Source: Bradyrhizobium sp. G127
GTDB taxonomy: Bacteria; Pseudomonadota; Alphaproteobacteria; Rhizobiales; Xanthobacteraceae
DNA: 64,000 bases
Direction: 5' to 3'
Assembly: GCF_021502575.1 (NCBI RefSeq)
Contig: NZ_JAKFGN010000001.1
Coordinates: forward strand, 1,736,001 to 1,800,000
Shown here: positions 7,710 through 17,105 of the stretch, one piece after another
Layout of the letters: each line of letters begins with the position of its first letter
Numbering within the stretch: the first letter of the stretch is position 1
Notes under the pieces: model-generated
Database searches by the model: none
Told to the model about the DNA's origin: nothing
Seen by the model: only the letters and a program-made list of their open reading frames with translations
Translations under genes and position numbers: made by a program

Positions 7710-9056
7710 ATGAATATCAACACCGCTCCTGGACTCATCAATCGCAACAGCGTCAACATCACGCCGGGCTACATGTCCGGCTTCGGCAACAGCTTCGAGA
7801 CCGAGGCCTTGCCCGGCGCGCTGCCGATCGGGCGCAACTCACCGCAGAACTGCGCCTATGGGCTTTATGCCGAACAACTGTCCGGATCTCCGTTCACCGC
7901 GCCGCGGGGCACCAATGAGCGCTCGTGGCTCTATCGCATTCGTCCGTCGGTGAAGCATTCCGGCCGCTTCGCCAAGGTGGACATGAAATACTGGCGCACC
8001 GCGCCGTGCCACGAACACGACATGCCGATCGCGCAACTGCGCTGGGACCCGCTGCCGCTGCCGAAGGAAGACCAGACTTTCCTTCAGGGCGTCTACACCA
8101 TGACCACGGCGGGCGATGCCAACACCCAGGCCGGCATGGCGGCGCATATCTATCTGATTACCAAATCGATGGTGGATCAGAACTTCTACAATGCCGATGG
8201 CGAACTGATGTTCGTGCCGCAGCAAGGCAACTTGCGCCTCGTCACCGAGTTCGGCGTGATCGACATCGAGCCGGGTGAACTCGCCGTCATCCCGCGCGGC
8301 GTCAAGTTCCGCGTCGAGCTTACGAACGGCCCGGCGCGCGGCTATCTCTGCGAGAACTACGGCGGCGCCTTCACGCTGCCGGAGCGCGGACCGATCGGCG
8401 CGAACTGTCTGGCCAATTCGCGCGATTTCCTGACGCCGGTGGCGGCCTATGAGGATAAGGAGACCCCGACCGAGATTTACGTCAAGTGGGGCGGATCGAT
8501 GTTCGCGACCACGCTGCCGTATTCGCCCATCGACGTGGTGGCGTGGCACGGCAATTACGCGCCATATAAATATGACTTGCGGGCGTTCTCGCCGGTCGGC
8601 GCGATCGGTTTCGATCATCCCGATCCATCGATCTTCACCGTTCTGACCTCGCCGTCGGAAACCGCGGGCACCGCCAATATCGACTTCGTGATTTTCCCCG
8701 AGCGCTGGATGGTGGCGGAAAATACCTTCCGTCCGCCGTGGTATCACATGAACATCATGTCGGAGTTCATGGGACTGATTTATGGCGTCTACGACGCCAA
8801 GCCGCAGGGCTTCGTGCCGGGCGGTGTCAGCCTGCACAACATGATGCTGCCGCATGGGCCGGATCGCGAGGCGTTCGATCATGCCAGCAACGGCGAACTG
8901 AAGCCGGTGAAACTCACCGGCACCATGGCCTTCATGTTCGAGACGCGCTTTCCGCAGCGCGTGACCGAGTATGCCGCGACAACGAGCACGTTGCAGGACG
9001 ATTATGCCGATTGCTGGCAAGGGCTGGAGCGCCGCTTCGACCCGTCGAAGCCTTAA
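7710..9056 (+). CDS. hmgA: Homogentisate 1,2-dioxygenase
   Basis: This 448-residue non-haem iron enzyme opens the ring of homogentisate to maleylacetoacetate. The N-terminal [20 protein letters not shown] and the iron-site region are strongly diagnostic. The iron ligands are H346 and E352 in HMNIMSE and H382 in LPHGPD, with spacings of 6 and 36 identical to human HGD (H335, E341, H371). The ribosome site is AGGAGG just before the ATG. It sits in the middle of the hydroxylase-hmgA-maiA-fahA run and is the committed step of the island. Confidence 0.98.
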   Translation: MNINTAPGLINRNSVNITPGYMSGFGNSFETEALPGALPIGRNSPQNCAYGLYAEQLSGSPFTAPRGTNERSWLYRIRPSVKHSGRFAKVDMKYWRTAPCHEHDMPIAQLRWDPLPLPKEDQTFLQGVYTMTTAGDANTQAGMAAHIYLITKSMVDQNFYNADGELMFVPQQGNLRLVTEFGVIDIEPGELAVIPRGVKFRVELTNGPARGYLCENYGGAFTLPERGPIGANCLANSRDFLTPVAAYEDKETPTEIYVKWGGSMFATTLPYSPIDVVAWHGNYAPYKYDLRAFSPVGAIGFDHPDPSIFTVLTSPSETAGTANIDFVIFPERWMVAENTFRPPWYHMNIMSEFMGLIYGVYDAKPQGFVPGGVSLHNMMLPHGPDREAFDHASNGELKPVKLTGTMAFMFETRFPQRVTEYAATTSTLQDDYADCWQGLERRFDPSKP

Positions 9057-9067
9057 AACAGTTTCGC

Positions 9068-9706
9068 ATGAGCGAACCTGTTCTCTATGGCTACTTCCGC
9101 TCCACCGCGGCCTATCGCGTGCGCATCGCGCTCAATCTGAAAGGTTTGAGCGCGGAGCATCGCTTCGTGCACCTGCGCAAGGGTGAGCAGACGCAGGACG
9201 CCTATCGCAAGATCAATCCGGCGGGCCTCGTCCCATACTGGATCGACGACGATCTCGAACTGGCGCAGTCGATCGCCATCATCGAATATCTCGACGAGAC
9301 TCATCCGAAGCCGCCGCTGCTCCCGGCGGACCCGAAAGGGCGGGCGATATCCCGCGAGATCGCGCTGGTGGTCGCCAGTGACATTCATCCGATCGGCAAT
9401 TTGCGGGTGTTAAACAGGTTGATCGACATGAAGGTCGATGAAGCGACCCGCGCGGCCTGGTCGAAGCACTGGATCGAAACCGGCTTCGAGGCCATCGAGG
9501 CGCGGCTGGCGCATCTGCCGGGGCCGTTCGCGCTGGGCAATCAGCCGACGCTGGCGGACATCTGCATCGTGCCGCAGGTGTTCAACGCGCGCCGTTTCGG
9601 CGTGAACCTCACACCTTATAAGCGTATCGTCGGCATCGATGCGGCGGCTTCGAAGCTCGACGCCTTCGCCGCCGCGGAGCCGGGCCGCCAGCCTGACGCG
9701 GAATAA
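9068..9706 (+). CDS. maiA: Maleylacetoacetate isomerase (zeta-class glutathione transferase)
   Basis: This 212-residue protein isomerises maleylacetoacetate to fumarylacetoacetate with glutathione as cofactor. The N-terminal thioredoxin-like domain carries YFRSTAAYRVRIALNLKGL, the zeta-class active-site serine signature, followed by NPAGLVPYW and the SIAIIEYLDE glutathione-binding segment. The C-terminal helical domain has LADICIVPQVFNARRFGVNL. It begins 11 bases after hmgA and ends 9 bases before fahA. The start at 9068 is the first ATG matching family length. Confidence 0.96.
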   Translation: MSEPVLYGYFRSTAAYRVRIALNLKGLSAEHRFVHLRKGEQTQDAYRKINPAGLVPYWIDDDLELAQSIAIIEYLDETHPKPPLLPADPKGRAISREIALVVASDIHPIGNLRVLNRLIDMKVDEATRAAWSKHWIETGFEAIEARLAHLPGPFALGNQPTLADICIVPQVFNARRFGVNLTPYKRIVGIDAAASKLDAFAAAEPGRQPDAE

Positions 9707-9715
9707 CGATACTGG

Positions 9716-10996
9716 ATGGACACCATGCACCCGAACGATCCGAAGCTGCGCTCCTTTATTGATGTCGATCCGTCATCGGATTTTCCGATCCAGAATCTGC
9801 CCTATGGCGTGTTCTTCACGCCGGAACCGCCGGACCTGCGCGTCGGCGTCGCCATCGGTGATTTCGTGCTCGATCTGGCGGTGCTGGAAGCGGCGGGCCT
9901 TATCCGGTTCGAGAACGCCAGTGGTGTCTTCGCCAGGCCGTCGCTGAACGCCTTCATGGCGCTCGGTCCGAAAGTCTGGAGCAAGACGCGCGCGCGGATC
10001 AGCGAACTGCTGCGCCACGATCATCCGGAATTCCGCGACAACAGGGAGTTGCGCAATCGCGCGCTGGTGGCGCAGGACTTCGCGCAGATGCACATGCCAA
10101 TCGAGGTCCAGGGTTTCACCGATTTCTATTCGTCGAAGGAGCATGCCACCAACGTCGGCATCATGTTCCGCGGCAAGGACAATGCCTTGATGCCGAACTG
10201 GCTGTCGATTCCGATCGGCTATAACGGCCGCGCATCGACCGTTGTGGTCAGCGGCACGCCGATCCGCCGCCCGCGCGGGCAACTCAAGCCGCCGACAGCG
10301 GACCAGCCGAGCTTCGGCCCCTGCAAGCGGCTGGATTTCGAACTCGAGATGGGTGTTGTGATCGGGCAGGCGTCCGCCATGGGCGAGATGCTGACCGAGC
10401 AACAGGCCGAGGAGATGATCTTCGGCTTCACGCTGCTGAACGACTGGAGCGCGCGAGATATTCAGGCGTGGGAATATGTCCCGCTCGGCCCGTTTCAGGC
10501 CAAGGCGTTCGGCACCTCGATCAGCCCGTGGGTCGTGACGCGCGAGGCGCTGGAGCCGTTCCGTGTCCATGGCCCGGTGCAGGACCCGGTGCCGCTGCCT
10601 TATCTGCAGCAGAAGGGCGCGAACAATTACGACCTGCAACTCTCCGTCGATCTCAAGGCCGAGAAGATGGCGAAGCCGAATACGATCAGCCGCACCAACT
10701 TCAAGTACATGTACTGGTCCTCGGTGCAGCAGCTTGTGCATCATGCTTCATCGGGCTGCGCGATGAACGTCGGCGACCTTCTCGGCTCGGGCACCATCAG
10801 CGGCGCTGAGAAGAGCGAACGCGGCAGCATGCTGGAGCTGAGCTGGGGTGGAGCGGAGCCGCTTGATCTCGGAAACGGAGTGCAACGCTCGTTTCTTGAA
10901 GACGGCGATTCGCTGACCATGCGCGGCTGGTGTCAGGGCGATGGGTATCGCATCGGCTTTGGCGAGGTTGAAGGAACGATCTTGCCGGCTCTTTAA
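9716..10996 (+). CDS. fahA: Fumarylacetoacetase
   Basis: This 426-residue hydrolase splits fumarylacetoacetate into fumarate and acetoacetate, the last step of tyrosine and homogentisate breakdown. Diagnostic segments are DFYSSKEHATNVGIMFRG, the metal-site stretch CKRLDFELEMGVVIG, and FGFTLLNDWSARDIQAWEYVPLGPF. The SH3-like N-terminal domain found in eukaryotic-type enzymes is present. An alternative ATG lies at 9725. The 3' end overlaps by 4 bases the end of the oppositely oriented Lrp-type gene. Confidence 0.97.
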   Translation: MDTMHPNDPKLRSFIDVDPSSDFPIQNLPYGVFFTPEPPDLRVGVAIGDFVLDLAVLEAAGLIRFENASGVFARPSLNAFMALGPKVWSKTRARISELLRHDHPEFRDNRELRNRALVAQDFAQMHMPIEVQGFTDFYSSKEHATNVGIMFRGKDNALMPNWLSIPIGYNGRASTVVVSGTPIRRPRGQLKPPTADQPSFGPCKRLDFELEMGVVIGQASAMGEMLTEQQAEEMIFGFTLLNDWSARDIQAWEYVPLGPFQAKAFGTSISPWVVTREALEPFRVHGPVQDPVPLPYLQQKGANNYDLQLSVDLKAEKMAKPNTISRTNFKYMYWSSVQQLVHHASSGCAMNVGDLLGSGTISGAEKSERGSMLELSWGGAEPLDLGNGVQRSFLEDGDSLTMRGWCQGDGYRIGFGEVEGTILPAL

Positions 10997-11469
10997 GTCC
11001 CGAGCTTCTTCAGCGGCAGCTTGCGGGTCGCCTTCAGCCGGTCGAGCACGATGGACGAGCGCACATGCGCCACGCTTTCGTGCGGCATCAGGACGTTGTT
11101 GACGATGTCGGACAGGCTCTTGAGATCGCTCAGCACAACCTTGAGCAGATAGTCTGCGTCACCCGTCAGAGAGTAAGCTTCCTGGATCTCGTCGACCCGC
11201 CGCATCAGGTCGCGAAAGCGCTTCGCGTTGTTGGGCGAGTGCGTTGCCAGCGTGATCTGGATGAAAGCCAGCACGTGAAAGCCGAGCGCGTCGCTTGCGA
11301 GGTCGGCGTGATAGCCGGCAATGATCTTCTCGTCCTCCAGCCGCGTTCGCCGCCGCGAGCATTGCGACGCCGACAGGCCTGCCAGATCGGCCAGTTGCTG
11401 GTTGGTCAGGCGGCCGTCGTCCTGCAATGCGGCCAGAATCTTGAGGTCGAACCCGTCCAGCGAAGTCAT
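10993..11469 (-). CDS. Lrp/AsnC-family transcriptional regulator
   Basis: This 158-residue regulator has an N-terminal helix-turn-helix (DDGRLTNQQLADLAGLSASQCSRRRTRLEDEKII) and a C-terminal RAM ligand-binding domain (LGFHVLAFIQITL to LTGDADYLLKVV). Such proteins form octamers and sense amino acids or related acids. It is divergent from hpd, and the 130-bp gap holds a perfect 15-bp palindrome of Lrp-box size. It therefore probably controls hpd and itself in response to an aromatic amino acid or keto acid. Confidence 0.93.
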   Translation of the reverse strand: MTSLDGFDLKILAALQDDGRLTNQQLADLAGLSASQCSRRRTRLEDEKIIAGYHADLASDALGFHVLAFIQITLATHSPNNAKRFRDLMRRVDEIQEAYSLTGDADYLLKVVLSDLKSLSDIVNNVLMPHESVAHVRSSIVLDRLKATRKLPLKKLGT

Positions 11470-11488
11470 GCGCAGAATCCATCATTTA

Positions 11489-11503
11489 TGCATGAAACAT
11501 GCA
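11489..11503. promoter_or_regulatory. Lrp/AsnC-type binding site
   Basis: TGCATGAAACATGCA is a perfect 15-bp palindrome (6-bp arms, 3-bp centre). It starts 20 bases upstream of the Lrp-family gene and 96 bases upstream of hpd. A degenerate repeat of the half-site (CATGCACGATCATG) follows, suggesting cooperative binding. Confidence 0.6.
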
Positions 11504-11598
11504 CGATCATGCCATATCTGACCCGATTATACATGCCTGTTGCACAAAAAGCGGCGCACAATATTTTTGAAGATCAGAAAATCGCCAGGGAGACTGTT

Positions 11599-12714
11599 AT
11601 GGGTCCGTTTCCGCACGATGCGCCGGCCGCCGTTATTTCCGAACAGAACCCGATGGGCACCGACGGCTTCGAGTTCGTTGAATATGCCCATCCCGAGCCC
11701 GAGAAACTTCACGCGCTGTTCCGCCTGATGGGTTTCACTGCGGTCGCCCGCCACAAGACCAAGGCGATCACGGTGTATCGTCAGGGTGATGTGAACTATC
11801 TCGTCAACGAACAGCCCGGTACCCATGGCACCGATTTCGTCGCGGCGCATGGACCCTGCGCGCCGTCGATGGCGTTCCGGGTGGTCGATGCGAAGCGGGC
11901 CTATGAGCGCGCGCTGGCGCTCGGCGCGGAGGAGACTTCAGAGCGCAAGACGCTGGACGTTCCCGCGATCAAGGGCATCGGCGGCAGCCTGCTGTATTTC
12001 GTCGATCGCTACGGTGCGAAGGGGTCGGCCTACGACGGCGAGTTCGAATGGCTCGGCGCCAAGAACCCGCAGCCTGAAGGCGCGGGATTGTTCTATCTCG
12101 ATCATCTCACCCATAACGTGCATCGCGGCCGGATGGATGTGTGGACCGGGTTCTACGAGCGGCTGTTCAATTTCCGCCAGATCAGGTTCTTCGATATCGA
12201 AGGCCGCGCATCCGGCCTGTTCTCGCGCGCGCTGACCAGTCCGGACGGAAAGATCCGGATTCCGATCAACGAGGACGCGGGCGATTCCGGACAGATCGAG
12301 GAATATCTCAACATCTATCGCGGCGAGGGCATCCAGCACATCGCCTGCGGCGTGAAGGATATCTATCGCACCATCGAGAAGCTGCGCGCCGATGGCCTGC
12401 CGTTCATGCCGTCGCCGCCGGAGACCTATTTCGAGAAGATCGAGGCGCGGCTGCCGAAGCATGGCGAGGATGTCGCGCGCTTGCAGAAGAACGGCATCCT
12501 GATCGACGGCGAGGGCGTGGTGGACGGCGGCCACACCAAGGTGCTGTTGCAGATCTTCTCGGCCAACGCGATCGGCCCGATCTTCTTCGAATTCATCCAG
12601 CGCAAGGGTGACGACGGCTTCGGCGAGGGCAACTTCAAGGCGCTGTTCGAATCCATCGAGGAAGATCAGATCCGCCGCGGGGTGCTGAGCGTGAACAGCA
12701 AGAGCGCGGCCTGA
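11599..12714 (+). CDS. hpd: 4-Hydroxyphenylpyruvate dioxygenase
   Basis: This 371-residue vicinal-oxygen-chelate enzyme converts 4-hydroxyphenylpyruvate (transaminated tyrosine) to homogentisate, feeding hmgA. Iron ligands are visible as H169 in YLDHLTHNV, H247 in GIQHIACGV and E331 in FFEFIQRKG, with spacings close to the Pseudomonas enzyme. The C-terminal gating helix GEGNFKALFESIEEDQ is present. The start at 11599 follows CAGGGAGA; in-frame sequence upstream runs back under the regulator gene and is not coding. It ends convergent with the DMT transporter. Confidence 0.97.
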   Translation: MGPFPHDAPAAVISEQNPMGTDGFEFVEYAHPEPEKLHALFRLMGFTAVARHKTKAITVYRQGDVNYLVNEQPGTHGTDFVAAHGPCAPSMAFRVVDAKRAYERALALGAEETSERKTLDVPAIKGIGGSLLYFVDRYGAKGSAYDGEFEWLGAKNPQPEGAGLFYLDHLTHNVHRGRMDVWTGFYERLFNFRQIRFFDIEGRASGLFSRALTSPDGKIRIPINEDAGDSGQIEEYLNIYRGEGIQHIACGVKDIYRTIEKLRADGLPFMPSPPETYFEKIEARLPKHGEDVARLQKNGILIDGEGVVDGGHTKVLLQIFSANAIGPIFFEFIQRKGDDGFGEGNFKALFESIEEDQIRRGVLSVNSKSAA

Positions 12715-12732
12715 GCCGAGCTGCTTGTGCCG

Positions 12733-13587
12733 TTATGTTGCGGCGCGTGCCGGTGCTGCTGACCGCTTCAGGTTCAGCAGGTTTCCGGTAAGGATCAGCG
12801 CCGCGCCGACCACGGTCGCGGCGTCGAGACGCTCGGAATAAATCAGCCAGCCGACCATGGCGCTGAGCGGCACCCGGAGGAAGTCCATCGGCACGACCAC
12901 GGTTGCATCCGCATAGCGCATCGCCTGCGTGAAGCAGTAGTGCGAGTAGGTTCCGGAAAACGCGATCACGAAAATCCACGGCCAGATATGCGCCGACGGC
13001 CAGTGCCAGGAATACAGCGCCGGGATCAGTCCGATCGCGGACTGGATAGTGAGCATCCAGAAGATAATGACAACGGCGGAGTCGGTGCGGGTGAGCGATT
13101 TCACCAGCACGATGCCGACGCCGAAACCGACCGCGGCCATGACCATGATCAACTGACCGGGACTGATCTGCGCCGCGCCCGGCTGCACGATGATGATGAC
13201 GCCCACTAGCCCGAGCACGATCGCGAGAATTTTCCAGAGATTGAGGCGCTCGCCGAGGAAACTTACCGCGAGCAGCGCGGTCCAGATCGGCATGGTGAAC
13301 TCGATGGCCACCACCTGCGCCAGCGGGATCAGCGTCAGCGCAACGAACCAGCCATATTGCGCGGCATAGTGAAAGACATTGCGGCAGATATGGGTGAAGG
13401 GGCGTGAGGTCTTCATGCCCGCAAGACCGCCGTTGATGTGAATCAACGGATACAGCATGAACAGGCCGATCACTGACCGCATTTCCATGATCTGGAAAAC
13501 ATTCAGTTCGCGGGTTACTTCGCGTCCCGCCACCAGCAGGATCAGCATCGCCGCAAGCCAGCCGGCCATCCAGCCGGCGGCCTTCAT
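12733..13587 (-). CDS. EamA/DMT-family inner-membrane transporter
   Basis: This protein of about 284 residues has some ten hydrophobic helices arranged as two EamA halves. Segments such as EFTMPIWTALLAVSFLGERLNLWKILAIVLGLVGVIII and DFLRVPLSAMVGWLIYSERLDAATVVGAALILTGNLL are typical of drug/metabolite exporters. The start is placed at the ATG at 13587, giving family length; no clear ribosome site is seen, and a GTG a few codons upstream is possible. The open frame continues to 14127, but that extension is antisense to the M20 gene. The substrate is unknown. Confidence 0.88.
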   Translation of the reverse strand: MKAAGWMAGWLAAMLILLVAGREVTRELNVFQIMEMRSVIGLFMLYPLIHINGGLAGMKTSRPFTHICRNVFHYAAQYGWFVALTLIPLAQVVAIEFTMPIWTALLAVSFLGERLNLWKILAIVLGLVGVIIIVQPGAAQISPGQLIMVMAAVGFGVGIVLVKSLTRTDSAVVIIFWMLTIQSAIGLIPALYSWHWPSAHIWPWIFVIAFSGTYSHYCFTQAMRYADATVVVPMDFLRVPLSAMVGWLIYSERLDAATVVGAALILTGNLLNLKRSAAPARAAT

Positions 13588-13813
13588 ATTGGAGGGAGGT
13601 ACGGCAACACTCGGTGAGGTCACATGCGGGCTCGTGTTGCAGTGCAAATCAACATTGCGCGTCCTCGGGAGGGGACCGCCTGAATACGCAATCTGCTTTT
13701 TCTGCGCAACTGCATGAAACGGAACGCCTGATCCCTTCTGTTTGCATCTTGAATCGTTCGCCGAACCTGCAACGATCAGCAACCAAGAAAAGCAAATCAA
13801 AGGGAATAACGCC

Positions 13814-14947
13814 TTGATTGATCCTGCTTCGCTTCCGTTCGACACCGAGACCATGCTGGCCGGCCTGCGCCCCTGGGTGGAATGCGAAAGCCCGACCTGG
13901 GATGCCGAGGCCGTCAACCGCATGCTCGAACTCGCGGCGCGCGATATGGCGATCGCCGGGGCTTCCATCGAATATATCGCCGGCCGGCAGGGCTTCGGCG
14001 GGTGCATCCGGGCCCGGTTTCCGCATCCGAAGCAGGGCCAGCCGGGCATCCTGATCGCCGGACATATGGACACCGTGCATCCCGTCGGCACATTGCAGAA
14101 GCTGCCGTGGCGGCGCGAGGGCGGCAAGTGTTACGGCCCGGGCATTCTCGACATGAAGGGCGGCAACTATGCCTCGCTGGAAGCGATCCGGCAGTTGCAG
14201 ACAGCATCGGTGGCGACGCCGCTGCCGGTGACGGTTTTGTTCACACCGGACGAAGAGGTCGGCACGCCGAGCACGCGCGACATCATCGAGGCCGAAGCCG
14301 CGCGTAACAAATATGTGCTGGTGCCGGAACCGGCATTCAGGAATGCGGGCGTTACTACCGGCCGCTACGCCATCGCGCGGTTCAATCTGGAGGCCGCCGG
14401 CAAGCCCAGCCATGCCGGTGCCGCGCTGGCCTCCGGACGATCGGCGATCCGCGAAATGGCGAAGCAGATTATCGCCATCGACGGCATGACGAGTGAGGAC
14501 TGCACCTTCAGCGTCGGCGTGGTTCACGGCGGGCAGTGGGTGAACTGCGTGGCATCGAACTGCCGCGGCGAGGCGCTCAGCATGGCGAAGCGTCAGTCGG
14601 ATCTCGATCGGGGTGTGGAGCGGATGCTCGCGCTGTCGGGCACCAGCAACGATGTGACGTTCACGGTCACGCGTGGCGTCACGCGGCCGGTGTGGGAGCC
14701 GAACGCGGGAACCATGGCCCTCTATGAAAAGGCGCGCGCCGTCGGAAAGCAGCTTGGCCTTGATTTGATTCACGGCAGTTCGGGGGGCGGCTCGGACGGG
14801 AACTTCACCGGCGCCATGGGGCTGCCGACGCTGGACGGTCTCGGCCTGCGCGGTGCGGACTATCACACGCTGAACGAGCACATCGAAATCGATAGTCTTG
14901 TCGAGCGGGGACAACTGATGGCGGGACTGTTGGCCAGCCTGCAATGA
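13814..14947 (+). CDS. M20-family metallopeptidase, carboxypeptidase G2-like
   Basis: This is a di-zinc amidohydrolase or peptidase of about 377 residues. The metal-binding motifs are GHMDTVHP, the bridging aspartate in GPGILDMKGG, the catalytic pair in TPDEEVGTPS, and a late histidine in YHTLNEHIE. The dimerisation lid domain lies between, near ARFNLEAAGKPSHAG. The start is probably TTG at 13814, with AGGG about 10 bases upstream. There is no signal peptide. The nearest named relatives cleave C-terminal glutamate or folate-type amides, but substrate is not set by the sequence. It is followed 58 bases later by a second M20 gene. Confidence 0.9.
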   Translation: MIDPASLPFDTETMLAGLRPWVECESPTWDAEAVNRMLELAARDMAIAGASIEYIAGRQGFGGCIRARFPHPKQGQPGILIAGHMDTVHPVGTLQKLPWRREGGKCYGPGILDMKGGNYASLEAIRQLQTASVATPLPVTVLFTPDEEVGTPSTRDIIEAEAARNKYVLVPEPAFRNAGVTTGRYAIARFNLEAAGKPSHAGAALASGRSAIREMAKQIIAIDGMTSEDCTFSVGVVHGGQWVNCVASNCRGEALSMAKRQSDLDRGVERMLALSGTSNDVTFTVTRGVTRPVWEPNAGTMALYEKARAVGKQLGLDLIHGSSGGGSDGNFTGAMGLPTLDGLGLRGADYHTLNEHIEIDSLVERGQLMAGLLASLQ

Positions 14948-15005
14948 TTTGCCAGGATGGCGCGGCGTCATGCGTCACTGGCTTTTGGAACCGGGATAAC
15001 ACACG

Positions 15006-16175
15006 ATGCCGAACATCGAACTGATCGAGAGCTATACCGACGAACTGATCGCCATCCGCCGCGATCTTCATGCGCATCCGGAGATCGGTTTTGAGGAGCA
15101 TCGGACGTCGGGCATTGTGGCCGACAAGCTGGCGCAATGGGGTATCGAGGTGCATCGCGGTCTCGGCGGCACCGGCGTCGTGGGCCTGCTGAAGGGCAGG
15201 GGCGACGGCAAGATGCGCATCGGCCTGCGCGCTGACATGGACGCGCTGCCGATGGAGGAAAACACCAACCTGAGCTGGCGCTCGACCATTCCCGGCCGTT
15301 TCCACGGCTGCGGCCATGACGGTCACACCACGATCCTGCTAGGCACCGCGCGCTATCTTGCCGAAACGCGCAATTTCGACGGCACGGTGGCTTTCATTTT
15401 TCAGCCTGCCGAAGAAGGGCTGGGCGGCGCGCGGGCCATGATCAAGGATGGTCTGTTCAAGACATTCCCGATGGATGAAGTGTACGGGCTGCATAACGCG
15501 CCTCAGCTTGATCCCGGCCAGGTCGTGATGTTTCCTGGTCCGGCCATGGCCGGTGCCGACTTCTTCGACATCACCATCACCGGCTACGGCAGTCATGGCG
15601 CGATGCCGGAACATTCCCGCGACGCCATTGTGATTGCGATGACGCTGGGGCAGGCGTTGCAGACCATCGTCAGCCGCAATATCGATCCGCTTCAATCCGC
15701 CGTGCTGTCCATCACGCAAATTCACGCAGGCTCCGCGTACAATGTCATTCCCGGCGAGGCCAGGCTCGCGGGCACCGTGCGAGCCTTCTCGGACAAGATC
15801 CGTGAGCAGGTCCGCGATCGCATGCGCACCATCGCGGCGGGGATTGCGGCGGCATTCCAGGTCGAGATCAAGGTCGAGATCCGCGACATCTTTTCCGTGC
15901 TCTCAAATCATGAGGAACAGTCCGGGTTCGTTGTGGACGTGGCTCGCGACGTGGTCGGCAGCGACAATGTGATTACCCAGGCGACACCCAAAATGGGCAG
16001 CGAGGATTTCGCCGATATGCTGCTGGCAGTGCCGGGCGCCTATTTCTGGCTCGGCCACGAAGGGTCGGTTCCGCTGCACAATCCGGGCTTCATTCTTGAC
16101 GATGGAATTCTTCCGGTCGGCGCCAGCCTGTTTTCGCGCATCATCGAGACCCGAATGCCGCTCGCGGCGGGGTAA
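15006..16175 (+). CDS. M20D amidohydrolase (hippurate hydrolase / aminoacylase type)
   Basis: This 389-residue metal-dependent hydrolase cleaves N-acyl amino acids or related amides. It opens with IRRDLHAHPEIGFEEHRT, the signature of the IAA-amino-acid hydrolase / hippuricase subfamily. It also has LRADMDALPMEE, GCGHDGHTTILLG with the metal-binding Cys-His pair, and the FQPAEEGLGGA catalytic glutamates. It is cytoplasmic. The start at 15006 is the only ATG giving full length. It is probably co-transcribed with the preceding M20 gene and ends convergent with the alpha/beta hydrolase. Confidence 0.94.
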   Translation: MPNIELIESYTDELIAIRRDLHAHPEIGFEEHRTSGIVADKLAQWGIEVHRGLGGTGVVGLLKGRGDGKMRIGLRADMDALPMEENTNLSWRSTIPGRFHGCGHDGHTTILLGTARYLAETRNFDGTVAFIFQPAEEGLGGARAMIKDGLFKTFPMDEVYGLHNAPQLDPGQVVMFPGPAMAGADFFDITITGYGSHGAMPEHSRDAIVIAMTLGQALQTIVSRNIDPLQSAVLSITQIHAGSAYNVIPGEARLAGTVRAFSDKIREQVRDRMRTIAAGIAAAFQVEIKVEIRDIFSVLSNHEEQSGFVVDVARDVVGSDNVITQATPKMGSEDFADMLLAVPGAYFWLGHEGSVPLHNPGFILDDGILPVGASLFSRIIETRMPLAAG

Positions 16176-16179
16176 CGCG

Positions 16180-17022
16180 TCAGCGCGCGAGAAGCTGCCG
16201 AACCAGCGTCGTCAGCCTGCCGGACGGCGCGGCCAGTTCATCCATCATGGTGAAATGGTTTGCCCCGGGAATTTCTTCGTAGACCACGGGCAGTCCATAC
16301 ATCGCGCGGTGAGCTGCGAAGCCGGCGGACTGCTCGCGCAACAAAGGCAGCTCGCCGCTTCCGGCTACGACCACGAGGGGCTTGTTCACGCCGCCTTGCT
16401 GCTTCACCGGCGAGTTGCGATGGCTCATGGCCTCATCGAGGCCGAGCTTGGCGTTCAGGTAGCTGTGGCGGATCAGCTCCAGATTGTAGACGCCGCTGAT
16501 GAGAAGTCCGGCCTTGATGCGCGGATGCCCCAACACCATCGACGACAGATGGCCGCCGGCCGACCAGCCTGAAACCACGATCTGGTCCGGATCGCCGCCG
16601 AGCGCTGGCAGATCGCGCGCGAGATAGTCGATGGCGGCGCGGACTTCGTCCACGATGTCGTCGAGCGTGGCGTCTGGCGCGAGCGTATAGCCAATGAGGG
16701 CGACGTTGATGCCATGGGCCATTGGGCCTGCGGCGCAGAACGTAAAATTCTCCTTCGCGCGGGTCTGCCAGTAGCCGCCGTGAATGAACACCAGCGTCGG
16801 GCCACCGTTGACTGTCTTGAGCAGGTCGATGCGGTTGCGCTCGCGCGGCCCGTAACGAAGGTCGATATGTTGCGGATAGCGGGCGCGCATCTCGGCGGAG
16901 AGCTTGTCCCAGTTGGCGACAATGGCCGCGGTTTCGGGCACTGCAAGGCTGTTGTTCAATCCGAGATCAAGCTCTTCTTGCGTCAGCTTGCGCCAATCCG
17001 GTGCATCGACAGGCGCGCTCAT
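16180..17022 (-). CDS. Alpha/beta hydrolase, kynurenine-formamidase-like esterase
   Basis: This 280-residue serine hydrolase carries an HGGYW oxyanion-hole motif at residues 81-85 and the nucleophile elbow GWSAGGH with S154. The catalytic histidine is probably in GANHFTMMDEL. The HGGYW form is typical of the AFMID / formamidase-like esterases. There is no signal peptide. It may be transcribed together with the upstream MFS gene on the same strand, 84 bases away. The natural ester or amide is unknown; no tryptophan genes are near. Confidence 0.87.
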   Translation of the reverse strand: MSAPVDAPDWRKLTQEELDLGLNNSLAVPETAAIVANWDKLSAEMRARYPQHIDLRYGPRERNRIDLLKTVNGGPTLVFIHGGYWQTRAKENFTFCAAGPMAHGINVALIGYTLAPDATLDDIVDEVRAAIDYLARDLPALGGDPDQIVVSGWSAGGHLSSMVLGHPRIKAGLLISGVYNLELIRHSYLNAKLGLDEAMSHRNSPVKQQGGVNKPLVVVAGSGELPLLREQSAGFAAHRAMYGLPVVYEEIPGANHFTMMDELAAPSGRLTTLVRQLLAR

Positions 17023-17105
17023 GACTCAGACTCCGGACAGGATTTGCGAAGGGCGGATGCCGCAATGATTGCAATTGAAGGCGGGCAGCGCAAGCCGCAC
17101 GGCAA

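Noticed and set aside
13588-14127. N-terminal extension of the DMT transporter frame
   Set aside because: The extra 180 codons lie antisense to the M20 gene and are not hydrophobic; family length fits a start at 13587.
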